NCBI GenBank assembly: GCA_037952775.1
Contig: JBANAY010000003.1
Location: forward strand, 21,204,001-21,268,000
DNA length: 64,000 bases
Source of the DNA: Clonostachys chloroleuca
Lineage: Eukaryota > Ascomycota > Sordariomycetes > Hypocreales > Bionectriaceae
Reading direction: 5' to 3'
The notes below the pieces were generated by a model that saw only the letters and a program-made list of their open reading frames with translations, was not told the DNA's origin and made no database searches. The translations under genes were made by a program, and so were the position numbers. Positions 34,921-45,696 of this stretch are shown piece by piece (the stretch's first letter is position 1; each line of letters opens with the position of its first letter).

Positions 34921-36194
34921 ATGCCGACTCCGTCGCCCAATCAGCCTCCGGAGGCTCCAGTGCCACATGTCGTAACCTGCCCCGACGACTCCCAGTTATC
35001 ACCACGCCCAGGGTGGAATCTCGACGAGCATGGCGCAAGGAGCGAAGACCACGATGTCAATATGGAGGTTCGTGACGAGTCTGACTCTGCACCTGCCGGC
35101 GAAATGATCGGTGTTCGCGATGGCGCTGTCATCCACGATGTCGTCATGGAGCAAATATCAGCCGAGTCCTCTTCAAGAGCAACCACAATGTCACCTCGTC
35201 TGCAATCACACGAAACCATTGACACTTCGCCTATCTCATCAGACGCAGATCGCAATACAACCAAAACATCAGAGCTACTTGAGGATGGCCTAAGTCGGTC
35301 TACCGAATTGAAGACAAACGAGTCTGTGCCTAATCAGAGCCGAGTTCGAGCATCAAACGACTATGTTCACGAACAGGATTCTTCTTCGACAGATGGAGAG
35401 GATGATTTCTGCTCGCTCTCGATGGGCATAGATTATCCAACCCGCAGGGTAAGACTTTAGCTATTGACTCCTCGCCTCTCCAATGTACATTAACTCATCC
35501 CACATGTAGACGAGACCCACCCTTCCGTCGTCATTTTTGCGACCAGGAAGCCGATTTCATGGAACACAGCAGTCTGAAAGACAGGTCTATGACGTGCAGG
35601 TGGAAATCAAGCATGTCGACATGCACGAATCTTTTCTTTGCGGCTATCTGCGAATCCAAGGCAAGCCGGGTCTACTTCCCTGCCGCAGGGCTGTCTTCTA
35701 ACATTTGAGTAGGCCTGACTGAGGATCATCCTACTCTCACAACCTACTTCGAGGGCGAGATCATTGGATCCAAACATAACTTTTTCACCCAACACGACGA
35801 CTGGGGTGCCAATCACAAGGTGGATCTCAGTCATTGGTCCAAGTTCAGCGCATTCAGGCCATACCAAAAGCACGCTCGACGGGGCCCTGTCGCCATTTCG
35901 GATGTGGCCCAGCGAGAAAACATCTTCATGCGATGGAAAGAGCACTTTCTCGTACCTGATCACCGTGTTCGGACGATTTCAGGTGCCAGCTTCGAAGGCT
36001 TTTACTATATCTGCTTCAACCAGATTAGGGGAGAAGTGAGCGGTATCTACTTCCACTCGAAGAGTGAGAAGTGAGTGCAACCTTATTCCTGTTTTTATTT
36101 TGCACCTACTGACATATTGAGTTGCAGATTTCAACAGCTTGAGCTGAAACATGTTCCAGACCGAGGATGCTTCAACGCAGTGGAATTCCGGTAG
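34921..36194 (+). CDS. GID4: GID4/VID24, substrate receptor of the GID/CTLH E3 ubiquitin ligase
   Basis: Four exons (34921-35448, 35510-35660, 35713-36070, 36128-36194) encode 367 residues. The protein recognises Pro/N-degrons on gluconeogenic enzymes and targets them for degradation on glucose return. About 190 N-terminal residues are low-complexity and acidic/Ser-rich (SSSTDGEDDFCSLSMGIDYP). The Vid24 beta-barrel follows (VDMHESFLCGYLRIQGLTED, LTTYFEGEIIGSKHNFFTQH, GASFEGFYYICFNQIRGEVS, GIYFHSKSEK) and ends in CFNAVEFR. The second intron begins GC rather than GT (AAG|GCAAGC...GAGTAG), which is the only splice site that keeps IQGLTEDHP in frame. All exon phases agree. Divergent N-termini are usual for fungal Gid4. 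Confidence 0.93.
35661..35712 (+). other. GC-AG intron in GID4
   Basis: A 52-base intron with the donor AAG|GCAAGC. It fits the known non-canonical GC-AG class (consensus AG|GCAAGT). Using any nearby GT destroys the conserved Vid24 frame. Confidence 0.8.
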
Positions 36195-36574
36195 CTAATA
36201 ATTTGCGACGCATGTTTACAAGCAGAATAATCTTGAAGCGACTGTGTAGTGAGGCTCAGTTCGACACGCCTGCCATCACTATCTCGGGTTTTTTCTTGCC
36301 ATATTTATTTTTACTTTTCAACATTCTGATGCATGGGATTTTATTTTGTAATGTGGTTCCGAAAGATGGCCGGACGTATAGGTCACAACTCGCGCTGCAT
36401 CACGGAGCTATATGGGAACGAACCTTTGTACATGAGGGGCATATGGGACATAGATGGAACTCAATGGTCTGGGCGGCTCATTGTGTGGTTGGTGTTAACG
36501 ATATCGCGGGATCGCTGGCTTAGACAGACATTTATGCAAGGCAGCGGAACCGAAAGGTGGCGAAATTCATTTCT
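36195..36574. other. Convergent spacer between GID4 and TRM11
   Basis: 380 bases between the stop codons of converging genes, presumably both 3' UTRs. Nothing else is seen. Confidence 0.55.
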
Positions 36575-38113
36575 CTATTCGTCAGTCTTGAAACCCTTGA
36601 AATAACCATTCCGGAAGGGATTGAGGTCGTCTGCCGATGTGCCGGTGTTGACCACCTTTTGGCGCGCCGCATACGCTTCGATAGCAGCCTGCGACACCTC
36701 GCGGTCCGGAATACGACGATATGTGATGAGTCGCCGTGACCCTACATTTGTCACATGTCAGCGTATCAAGAGCGCGGCTGTGGTGTGATGGGGAGTTGGT
36801 TGCTTACATTTGTAGAAGGCCTGGACACACACCGAGACCGTCTCAAGACAAGGATGGGTGGGCATTGGTATCTCTTGATCCTCGTCGTTGGCTGTGGGCA
36901 TCCAGAACGATACTCGGCCGTTCTCCACCAGGGTATCAGAAGCGAACACCAGGATGTCGTCCAGCATGGCTAGAAAACTATACGGCTTCTTGGGCGGTAC
37001 GTAATCAGGGTCCCTGGAGAACATTATAGTGAGCATATGTGCAAAAATCAACCTTTTGACATTTGATGAAAGAGACGGAGTAGCAGTTTACTCACTTTCC
37101 CTTTTTGATGCCTGCCTCGATCAGCCAGGGCGTCTTCTCTGGGTCCTTGAGGCCAAGCACTCTCAGACCTTCCCGGACGCCATATGGGGGGTCTGCCACG
37201 ATGCCATCCCACATGGGAACCCGTCTGATGGGTGAGTTCGTCATATCACAGGTGAAGACGTCGCCAAACCCAGCCCGTAGGCCGTACTGCTCAAAGTTCC
37301 CGTACAAGCTCTTCTTCCCGCCGTCGCCGCGCATGCTGCGCCCGTCAATGTCGCTCCCCCAGGTCATGGCCCCAAAGTGCGCGCATGCAACGGGGAAAGA
37401 ACCCGTCCCGGCAAACGGGTCGTAGAACATCTTCCCCGGCGCGGCGAGGGAGATGTTGGCCGTGATGAGGGCCAGCTCCGAGTCCATGCTGGTGGTGGAG
37501 ATGTAGTCGCGCTTCTTGAGGTCGTACCTGAGGACGAGGTCGCGGGCCGAGTCGGCCAGGAAGCGGCCCATCCAGACCTTGTCGGGGAACTCAACGCCCA
37601 GCGGCACGCTGTTGTGCTTCCACTGCTCGAAGACGGTGAAGACCTCGTCCGGCTTGGAGAGGCTGATGGGGCCCTCGAGGGGGAGGTAGGCGAACGTGTT
37701 GATAATGCCCAGCCTGCCCTTGGAGGTGTGGGCGCCGCGGTAGGCGTCCACGTCGAACTTGAAGCAGGCCGTCTTGTACTGCGGCCATAGATGCGGGGTG
37801 TTCTTCTTGACGGACTCATGGAGTTCGTCGAGCGTCAGGCCCTGGCCCCAGAGTTCGTGGATAGACTGGGCGAGGATTGAGCGCTTAATGAGGCGCTTGG
37901 CGGCCTCGACAGATGGAAGCTGGACAACGCATATCGGGGACTGATGAAATAAGTATATATTGTTTTCAAGATAAGACTTGTTGTAAAGACAGAACTCACA
38001 TCGGCGTCGTATTCGATGATCTTGAGATCTAGTTTCTCTACCACGGCCAGGGATTCAATCTCAGCTACCCTGAACGTCTCATGGGTTTGGGCGAATTTGA
38101 TTATAAACTCCAT
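36575..38113 (-). CDS. TRM11: tRNA (guanine-10-N2) methyltransferase catalytic subunit Trm11
   Basis: Four exons on the minus strand (38113-38000, 37940-37096, 37013-36808, 36741-36575) encode 443 residues. The enzyme, with Trm112, forms m2G10 in tRNA. The N-terminal RNA-binding region (MEFIIKFAQTHETFRVAEIE, SPICVVQLPSVEAAKRLIKR) leads to a Rossmann methyltransferase. That domain has the SAM loop FYDPFAGTGSF (about residue 208) and the base-flipping/catalytic motif ADPPYGVREG (about 288), plus ERF-type beta strand VENGRVSFWMPT. The C-terminal tail YRRIPDREVSQAAIEAYAAR is conserved. Splice joins restore KGK|RDPDYVPPKK and FYK|WSRRLI. Three introns are canonical GT-AG. The model ends LNPFRNGYFKGFKTDE. 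Confidence 0.94.
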
Positions 38114-38636
38114 GGTGATTTCGTCTCCATGAGTACAATATAGAATGGTTTGTTCGGATTCAATGCCCTAGGTGATACTTGTATCACCTAGTCTTAGAAT
38201 GCCACACCCTCAGGCAAAATTGGTGACTGTGTAGGAGGGGATCAAAATTTGCGATGGCTCTGGCGCAACGCCCCAGCACAGAGAAATGGTGACGATGAAC
38301 TTGGCATAAATAAGTCTTTTCTCTAGGATGGGCTTCTATTCTCGTAATTCAATCAGTAATCTCCATGAAAAGGCTAAATATCCAAAAATCGAAGTATGTT
38401 GTGAAAGTTACACGAACGAGGCTGGCTCACGGGGCAGAGAAAATACTTGCTTCTTAGCGGTTGTGGGTGTCGAAAAAATTCCAACCGACAAAACACCGGC
38501 ACATCAAGCGCAAAAGCCCATCAGCCTCGACTACTGCCAACTTCAGCAACGCGATTGAATTTGATTTTATCTCTAATATTGAAGTATCTATAGAGAGATC
38601 TTTAGGGGCGCTGGTTTATTCAAGGAGCAAGCCAGC
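38114..38636. other. Divergent intergenic region between TRM11 and RPP40
   Basis: 523 bases, AT-rich around 38330-38600. It probably contains two promoters. Nothing specific was recognised. Confidence 0.5.
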
Positions 38637-40009
38637 ATGTTTGCCCGGGCTTCGCCATCAATTTACCAGTCGTCGAAATGTTTCGTTACGTACGGCTCCA
38701 TGGGCCACATTGATCCCAAGCAATTGCCTCACAAGAGCAAGCCGTGGTCTTCTTTGGGATCATTAGATTTCGTCCACAAGGTGCGAGTTGACCCTTCGGG
38801 TGCTGAATTGTGCGAAAAACACTGACCAGCTCCAAGGTCGATCTACTCATCCCCCAAGAGCACTATGAGCGACTGAGTGAGAAACTGGGACAGGAAATTA
38901 CATCTACAGCTTATTACAAAGTCTCCATGACATTGGAGCAAATTTTACAAGGCGATTTTTTCACGGAATGCATAAAACGAGGCACGTCTTTCAATTACTG
39001 TTGATTGTTTTCTACTAACCGTGAGCTGCTAGGCAATGTGCTGATGCTCTCTGAGGGCAAAGTTACGGTCGACAACATGTTCACTCTCATCAACGGTAAG
39101 ATGCATAACAGGCCCCCTGTGTTCACTTTTCCTAAACTAAACGCATGAACTTATAGGCAACTTGACAATGTACTTGGAGAAAGAAGTCTATGAACGAGCG
39201 GGTTTAACAGGAAAACCCTACGGCATCAAAGGCGATAGAGGCCTCAAGCCGAGATGGAGTATGCCCAGCCTGAGCCCACTGATTCCTCAATTGATTCAAT
39301 CCTTGATATTGACCAATTTTTCCTACAGTTGTCACTTATGACCTCCGCAGCCCCTCGATGCTTCACGGTAAGAAAGGGTTCGATAGACTCATGTATGCCT
39401 GTAAGAAGGTCCTAAATCAACAGATGAAATGGCTCTTCTCTGACGTTGGCCAATCGAGTAAGTAATCTGCTACATTAATCTGCAAGAAACAGCACTATCT
39501 CTAATACACAAATCCCGATAGTTGATTCTGGTCTTCTGGAAAAACTCTCGGCGACAAGGATTGATGTGAAGCCAGAAGTGATCCAGCATATCAAAACAAC
39601 GCAGGTGGCGCTGAATATGCCAGCAAGCGTACTAGCCGAAGGCGACAGGACCGACTTGGAACTTGTGGCGAGCGACTTGTACGAGTGGCTGTCACTTGTT
39701 CGACTCGAAAGTCATCGGATTGCTGCAAATGACGACGTGGATCCGTATATTTCGAGGTACAAGGCCCCGGATGGAACGGATGACGAGATGGAGGTTTGTA
39801 AGATCACCTGGCAGGGTTTCATGAGCACCAGCTGGATTCGCCAACTTCTCGCCGAGACCATCACACATCATTCCTCGCAGTCGTGGTTGTCGTTCAGTGC
39901 GACGGAGCTCTCGACGGATGTTGCCGGCGTGCATAATGAACTGATGCTCCTGCGACCGCCCAAGGCACCAGAGGAGTATCTCATGTGGGAGGTAAAAAGA
40001 ACGAAGTGA
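38637..40009 (+). CDS. Ribonuclease P/MRP protein subunit Rpp40-like
   Basis: Six exons (38637-38780, 38837-38981, 39033-39095, 39157-39258, 39329-39457, 39522-40009) give 356 residues. Landmark segments are FVHKVDLLIPQEHYERLSEK, VLMLSEGKVTVDNMFTLING, TMYLEKEVYERAGLTGKPYG, IVTYDLRSPSMLHGKKGFDR and a C-terminal domain with ISRYKAPDGTDDEMEVCKIT then WQGFMSTSWIRQLLAETI. I know this layout from fungal Rpp40, a subunit of RNase P and RNase MRP that process tRNA and rRNA. The assignment rests on remembered pattern rather than on a catalytic motif. Two introns need attention. The first acceptor is 38836, so CAC AAG joins GTC GAT. The second appears to be a GC-AG intron (38982-39032). The stop lies 10 bases before the 3' end of the convergent ankyrin gene. 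Confidence 0.78.
38982..39032 (+). other. Putative GC-AG intron in the Rpp40-like gene
   Basis: A 51-base intron with donor ACGAG|GCACGT and acceptor GCTAG, with a CTAAC branch-like site 15 bases upstream of the acceptor. A GT four bases downstream would put the next exon out of frame and into a stop. Confidence 0.65.
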
Positions 40010-40019
40010 TGATGCGCGT

Positions 40020-40658
40020 CTATTCCGGCTTCGTTCGGACGTTGCGCTCATCGCCAAGACCCTGTCCTAGAACGGCATCCTCGACAAGCTTGCGCAGCTC
40101 ATCTTGGCCTTGGGCGGTATCGAAATCTTCCCGCTGGGCGAGCTCCTCAATGCGACGGCGGAATTCGGTGTCGACCTCAGGGATGTCCTGGGTCTCGTCC
40201 ATGGTCCCCACGGTGACCTTCATGCCCTCTGGGGGTGGTGGAATCGTCTCAGGCAAAACCTCCTCGATTGTCTTTTCAATATCTTTTTTGGCCTCAATGG
40301 TACTCAGATACGCGGCAACCTCGGGATAGTCCCCCTCTGCCTCGATCTTTTCGCGGGCTGTTAGCCCCTCGGATCCTCGGTGCAGGGTATCGGCAGCGAG
40401 TTCCTCCACGAGCACCTTGGCGGCCTTGACGGTTTCGACAACGAACAATGCGGTCTCGTTGTCCTCGTCCTTGAGGTCGACATTGACCTTGAATTCATTT
40501 ACGAGCGTGCGAAGGAGGTCGAGGTGATTGTAGCTTGCGGCGGCATGGATCAGCGAGTAGCCATGCTCGTCCTGGGCCGACGCCAGGGCTGGGTTTTCGT
40601 GAAGGAGGGGCAGCAGATCGGGGCTGTTGTCGGCCGCGAGCAGGAATGGGTTTGCCAT
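40020..40658 (-). CDS. Ankyrin-repeat protein
   Basis: A single-exon minus-strand gene of 212 residues. Two to three ankyrin-like repeats occupy the first 110 residues (ASAQDEHGYSLIHAAASYNH, LDLLRTLVNEFKVNVDLKDE, DNETALFVVETVKAAKVLVE). They carry the characteristic G-x-S-L-I-H-A-A and D-x-E-D-N-E-T-A-L signatures. The second half is acidic and helical (ARE...EAEGDYPEVAAYLSTIE, RRRIEELAQREDFDTAQGQD). It resembles small cytosolic ankyrin proteins of the S. pombe SPAC105.02c or SPBC16F5.05c type; that link is inference. Yar1-like ribosome chaperoning is an alternative. It is convergent with the RPP40-like gene, with 10 bases between the two stop codons, so their 3' UTRs must overlap. Confidence 0.88.
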   Translation of the reverse strand: MANPFLLAADNSPDLLPLLHENPALASAQDEHGYSLIHAAASYNHLDLLRTLVNEFKVNVDLKDEDNETALFVVETVKAAKVLVEELAADTLHRGSEGLTAREKIEAEGDYPEVAAYLSTIEAKKDIEKTIEEVLPETIPPPPEGMKVTVGTMDETQDIPEVDTEFRRRIEELAQREDFDTAQGQDELRKLVEDAVLGQGLGDERNVRTKPE

Positions 40659-41421
40659 GATTCCGATTTTTCCGATGGATGTATGGATAGAGGCGAAAAC
40701 TATCTGCTATTGACAATTGAAGTAAGGGTTCTGTCTTGTCTCAAGTACAATTGATAGGTATGTTATCCTGATGTCAAACAAAATTTTGACGAATGCGGGG
40801 TGGTTTACTTGGAGGGGCAGCTCCCAATCCCATGCCTTTTTTTTTGGCGGATCTTCGCGGCCAGCCACAAGCGCGTACCTGCCACTGAGGCGTAGGTTAC
40901 TAGGGGCAGATGCCTGATTCACTGTCATCGTCAATATGACTCAAAGGGCAGCCCTGCTTGAGGATTGCTAGGTGCAGCAACCCCCGCAAACTGTCCGCCA
41001 ATGCCACAAACTACTGGAGTGTGGCGGCACTCAAACAAGCCAAATTAAATTACCGGCATGACTCACAGTGATGTTGGTTGGTAACAATACCTCCAAAACA
41101 AGGTGTGGCTGTGCTTGTAACTGAGAGTGCGCCTTGTCTGCAGTGGATTTCCTTTTAGGTGGGTCTGACTTGCCCACGATATAAACTGGATTGCTGCTTC
41201 TTCCTAAGGTCTTATTCTGTGACTACATACTCGAGAATCACCAGCAGCCACAGAGCAGAGAAACAGAGGCTCCGATTCTTGAGAACAAGAGACTAACAGG
41301 GGCCGTCTGTTGAATCTTTTTTTGGCTATCTTGCCTTTCAATAAGTTGGTCGAGCCTTTGGCTCCAACACACTTTCACCATAAATTCCTCCGCAGCAACT
41401 CTCCCCCAAATACCAGCAAAG
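40659..41421. other. Divergent promoter region between the ankyrin gene and TRL1
   Basis: 763 bases with no gene-like frame. A short poly-T near 40840 and a CT/AG-rich leader before 41422 are the only notable features. Confidence 0.5.
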
Positions 41422-43879
41422 ATGGATACTGCACCTTACATTGCTCAAAACCCTGAGGAGGTCAAGAACCTGATTTTTGCCCTCGAGCAGGCATGTGACA
41501 GAAAGAAAAAGGGAGGATTTTCTTGCAAAAAGACGTCTTTTCATGTCAAGGACTCCCCCACAGGTCTGAAGGTAGACTCATGGAAGATGCACGATTGGGA
41601 CTATAAACGTCGAGATCTTCCAACCTATGCGCGAGGCCTCTTCACATCTAGGCTGCGAAATGGCAACAAGGAGATCTCAGTTCGAGGTTACGACAAGTTT
41701 TTCAATGTCGACGAGGTGGAGGAGACAAAGTGGCCCAAGATTCTCACCCGAACAAAGGCTCCTTATGAGCTGACACTCAAGGAGAACGGGTGCATCATTT
41801 TCATTGCTGGCCTTGAAGATGATACACTTATTGTGTGCAGCAAGCACTCAACCGGAGATCGAGGCGATGTTGAACTGAGCCATGCCAGTGCTGGTGAGCG
41901 CCTACTGGAAAAGCAGCTTGCGGCCCTTGGCAAGACCAAGGTTGATCTAGCCCGGGAACTACGAAAGAGAAACATCACAGCGGTTGCAGAGCTGTGTGAT
42001 GACAGCTTCGAAGAGCACATTCTGGCTTATGGACCTGAAAAGGCTGGTCTGTATCTACATGGCATCAACCTCAACTTGCCCCAGTTCGCTACATACCCAA
42101 GCGCAGCCGTCCAAGAATTCGCCGATCTGTGGGGATTTGTCAAGACCGGGTTGATTGTCATGGACGACATCAACGAAGTGAAGACCTTCCTTGAACAGGT
42201 CGCCGAGACCGGTGCCCACGATGGCCGTGACGTGGAAGGCTTTGTGATCCGAACCAAGATGACACACCACCCTGATGTCCCTGCCCGGGATTGGTTTTTC
42301 AAGTACAAATTCGAAGAGCCCTACTTGATGTACCGTCAATGGAGAGAATGCACCAAGGCACTTATCAATGGCAAGCAGCCCAAGATACGCAAACATGTTA
42401 AGATCACGGAAGAGTATCTCCTCTATGCCAAGAGACGCCTGGCCAAGGATCCTAAGCTTGGAAAGGAATATAATAAGAACCACGGCATTATTGCCTTGCG
42501 CGATGATTTCCTCAAATTCAAGAACTTGAATGGTTCCGACGCCGCCAACATGGACGAGTTGGATACTGTCATTATGCCCGATATAACCAAGGATGTGATC
42601 ATCAACCCTATTGCGACAATTGGCTGCGGAAAGACCACGCTGGCTCTGGCATTGGAACACCTCTTCGGATGGGGCCATGTACAGAATGACAATATTTCCG
42701 GCAAGGGTCGACCTCCTCGATTTGTGAAAGCAGTTCTAGGGCAGTTGAAGAACCATCCCGTGGTTTTTGCCGACCGCAACAATGCCTCCAAGCACGAGCG
42801 AAAACAGATTCTTGATGATGTCAAGTCCCAACACAAAACGGCCAAGATGGTCTGCTTCAGCTTCCGACACGACGAGGATACCATCGAAGAAATTCGACGG
42901 GTTACACAGGAAAGAGTGATGGAACGAGGCGACAACCACCAAACGATCCACATCTCAACAGACAAAGATAAATTCATCGGTGTAATGGAAAGCTTCCTCA
43001 ACCGCTTCGAACCCTGCACCCCTCATGTCCGCCCAGATGATGGATTCGACGTGGTAATTGAGCTTGACCCTACTCTAGCCAGCAGAGAGAATCTCGAAAC
43101 AGCTGTAGTTGGAATGAAGAAATACTTCCCTGACCTGATCGGCGAACTGCCCACGGCTGAACAATACGACGCCGCCATGGAACACGCCCTTGGGTACAGG
43201 CCAGACTTCAAGCACAACATCCCAGACCGAGGAAAGAATAAGAAGGAAGACCAGAAAGGCCAGCAGGCACCTGCCAAGAAGAATAGGCGGAACTTTGAGT
43301 ATATGTCGGTAGCGGTCCCAAGCCAGCGTATCAGTGTGATGCTCGACAAGGCTTTCCAAAATACCGACCCAGAGACTTCTCGGTTTTACATGCAGTTGAA
43401 GCAGACTCGGCGAGTCCAAGCCAAGTTCCATGTCACCCTCCTCCATAGAGCCATGTCAAAGGAATACCCTGAGCTTTGGGAGAAGTATTCTACCCTGCAG
43501 AAGTGGGGAGAGGATCAGGGCAAACCTGAGGACAAGGTCGGCATCTGCGACGTGATGCTTGAGCGGGTAAGCACTCCCCAGGATGTCACAAATGATAATC
43601 AAAGTATATACTGACAAGATACAGGTGGTATTTGATGACAGGATCATGGCGATTGTCGTTCGAATTAGTGATGAGCATGACGAATGGAAGTGTGTGAACC
43701 GAGTGGCACACATCACAGTCGGCACACGCGACAGCACTGTAAAACCAAAGGAGAGCAACGATTTGCTGGCCAAGTGGCTCGACGAAGGCATTACGGAGGG
43801 AAACAAGATCAAGACAGTGGTGTTCGAGGAGAAGCCCACAGTGGTGGGAGAAGTGAAGCCGGTGTTGTCAATTCGCTAG
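41422..43879 (+). CDS. TRL1: Fungal multifunctional tRNA ligase Trl1
   Basis: Two exons (41422-43566 and 43625-43879, 58-nt intron) encode 799 residues. The enzyme seals tRNA exons after intron removal and, in yeasts, joins HAC1 mRNA in the unfolded protein response. Three domains are readable in order. The ligase (residues 1 to about 390) has the adenylylated lysine in K-E-N-G at about residue 120, within YELTLKENGCIIF. The polynucleotide kinase has the P-loop ATIGCGKTT (Lys about 404). The cyclic phosphodiesterase has paired H-x-T motifs, FHVTLLH near 670 and AHITVG near 744. The second exon supplies the last 84 residues and the second H-x-T. All key residues are present, so the enzyme should be active. 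It has no introns in its first 2.1 kb. Confidence 0.97.
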
Positions 43880-44255
43880 AACGAGGGATACCCCATTACA
43901 TATCAGCAGAACCCATAGGGTCTTCGTTACGATTAATGTGAAACGCCAGCACAATTCTGTCTTGGGAAAAAGCTCGCTCAGTTGAAAGCATTCCATTTGA
44001 ACTATGAGAATTGGAACATGTGTATATTATAAGCACCTACACCGCCTTGGGAGTCGTAATTTTACAATCCGTTTAACACTAATCATTACTTTCTGGTTCC
44101 AAAACGAGCGACGCAACACCTCAGAAGCAATGGAGGAAGGGTATAAGAACATTAAAGAGCAGCAGACCGCATAGCTGCTATGCATGAAAACGCCGTGGGG
44201 GGATGCGCTCAGAAAGGAGGAACGCAGGTTTATTCGTCGTCCAGGAACCTGCTCG
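43880..44255. other. Convergent spacer between TRL1 and the UPF0132-like gene
   Basis: 376 bases containing both 3' flanks. Nothing else is seen. Confidence 0.55.
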
Positions 44256-44986
44256 CTATTCTTCCAAAGAAGGGAACTTCATATCTGTTGGGCGGGTTAG
44301 CGTTCTCCCCTCTGGATAGATATCAAAGCTATAAAGTGGGTTTGCGCACCTATCGAGGATCTCGGCATCTTGATATGCCTTCATGGTTAGGAAGCCGATC
44401 AGGCCAATGTCGCCGATGAAGAAGAGCCAGCTGAGGAAGCCCGACCACGAGAAGATGAGGTGGAAGAGCATGATGGCGGTGAATACCAGAGACGACTGCC
44501 AGGCGTGGAACCTAATTACCAAGCTGTTAGTGGTGTCCTTCCTCTCACTTCATAAACCTCTGGGGGGAATCTCGTATCGTACCGAACATAGTCGCTATTC
44601 CGTTCCAGAATCAGCAGGATGATGGCGCCGACGGGCGGGAAGGCCAGGTACGCCAGGCAGGCCTCGTAGTCGAGTCTGAGGCCCAGGCTGGTGTCGAACT
44701 CGCTGACCTCGGCGGCAGGATACGCACCGGGCATTGCGCCGCCGCCGCTACCAACAGCAGTAGGGGCGCCCGAGTCGCTGCCGGCGTTCCATCCCGTCGC
44801 CTGGCCGTCGAAGCCTCCCCAGCCGCGATGGGGCTGGGGGTGCTGCAGAGAGGGGGGGCTGCGGGCCGCGGTGGCGGGGGAGAAGGGGCGGCGGGCGTCG
44901 GTCGAGGCTCGAGGGGAGGAGTTGTAGTCGGGGGAGGCGATGCGGCCATGCTCTGGCGGGGAGGACTGATAGGGGGCGAAGTCCAT
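44256..44986 (-). CDS. UPF0132/DUF4870-like integral membrane protein
   Basis: Two exons on the minus strand (44986-44583 and 44511-44256, 71-nt intron) give 219 residues. The first 95 are Pro/Ser/Gly-rich cytosolic sequence (DFAPYQSSPPEHGRIASPDY). Three hydrophobic helices then follow: EACLAYLAFPPVGAIILLIL; then VRFHAWQSSLVFTAIMLFHL; then SGFLSWLFFIGDIGLIGFLT, ending YQDAEILDRC. The element SDYVRFHAWQS is the hallmark of the UPF0132 (YwnF-type) family, and the intron splits precisely there (CG|G of Arg). Function is unknown. A seven-G run at 44852-44858 lies in the N-terminal Pro-rich part and is in frame as given. Confidence 0.75.
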
Positions 44987-45696
44987 GTTTTCTGGCTGGA
45001 GGAGGGTGGTTCGTGGGGAGGGAGAAAAGAAAATCTACCGGCTGGAGCTGTTTTTCTATCGTGGGGACATCACGGTTGGAGGAGGGAAGGGAATTCGAGT
45101 CGAGGGTCGTGGTGATGGGATTCGGAGGTTGATCGTTTGCGGTTGCGATTGGGTTAGTCGCGTGCTGGAGCTGCCCCGTTTGGAGGCCCTGTTTGGAGGG
45201 AGCTTTACGCAGGAAGCTGGCGTGTCGATGAAACACTGTCCAATTATGTGTTAGTATGCATGATGTAACCCACCGCATCATCTGCTTTGCGCCGGAGAGC
45301 TGTGGCGGCTTGCACACCCGGGAGATGCTGACTTGCCGTGGATTCATGTAGCTAAACTACGTCAATGCTTTTCGCCTATGCGAACCTCGTATATCAATCC
45401 TGGGTCTGTTTGCTGAGGGGAGGCATAAAGGATGCTTTGGTTATGGCTGCGTCCGGATTTGGATTTGGGATCCCTATACGGGGTGCATGATAGGCTCGTA
45501 AATGAGCATGGGGCTACAAGATAACTATGACTCCTGGAGAAGACTGTAAGCAAATTCCCGTGAGACATGAAAGACGTCAATGGCTCTTTTCAGCGGTCTG
45601 TATGTATGTCTAATGCTACATTGCAAACGTACATCCTATCAATACAAGTGGCTCATGATATTTGCCTGTTTTTGCGTTCAAATAGTACACTTCGAA
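44987..45696. other. Intergenic region with no gene
   Basis: Promoter of the UPF0132-like gene on the left and the 3' flank of MRPL11 on the right. Open frames on the minus strand here are out-of-frame overlaps with the Pro-rich coding part and have no independent support. Confidence 0.5.
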
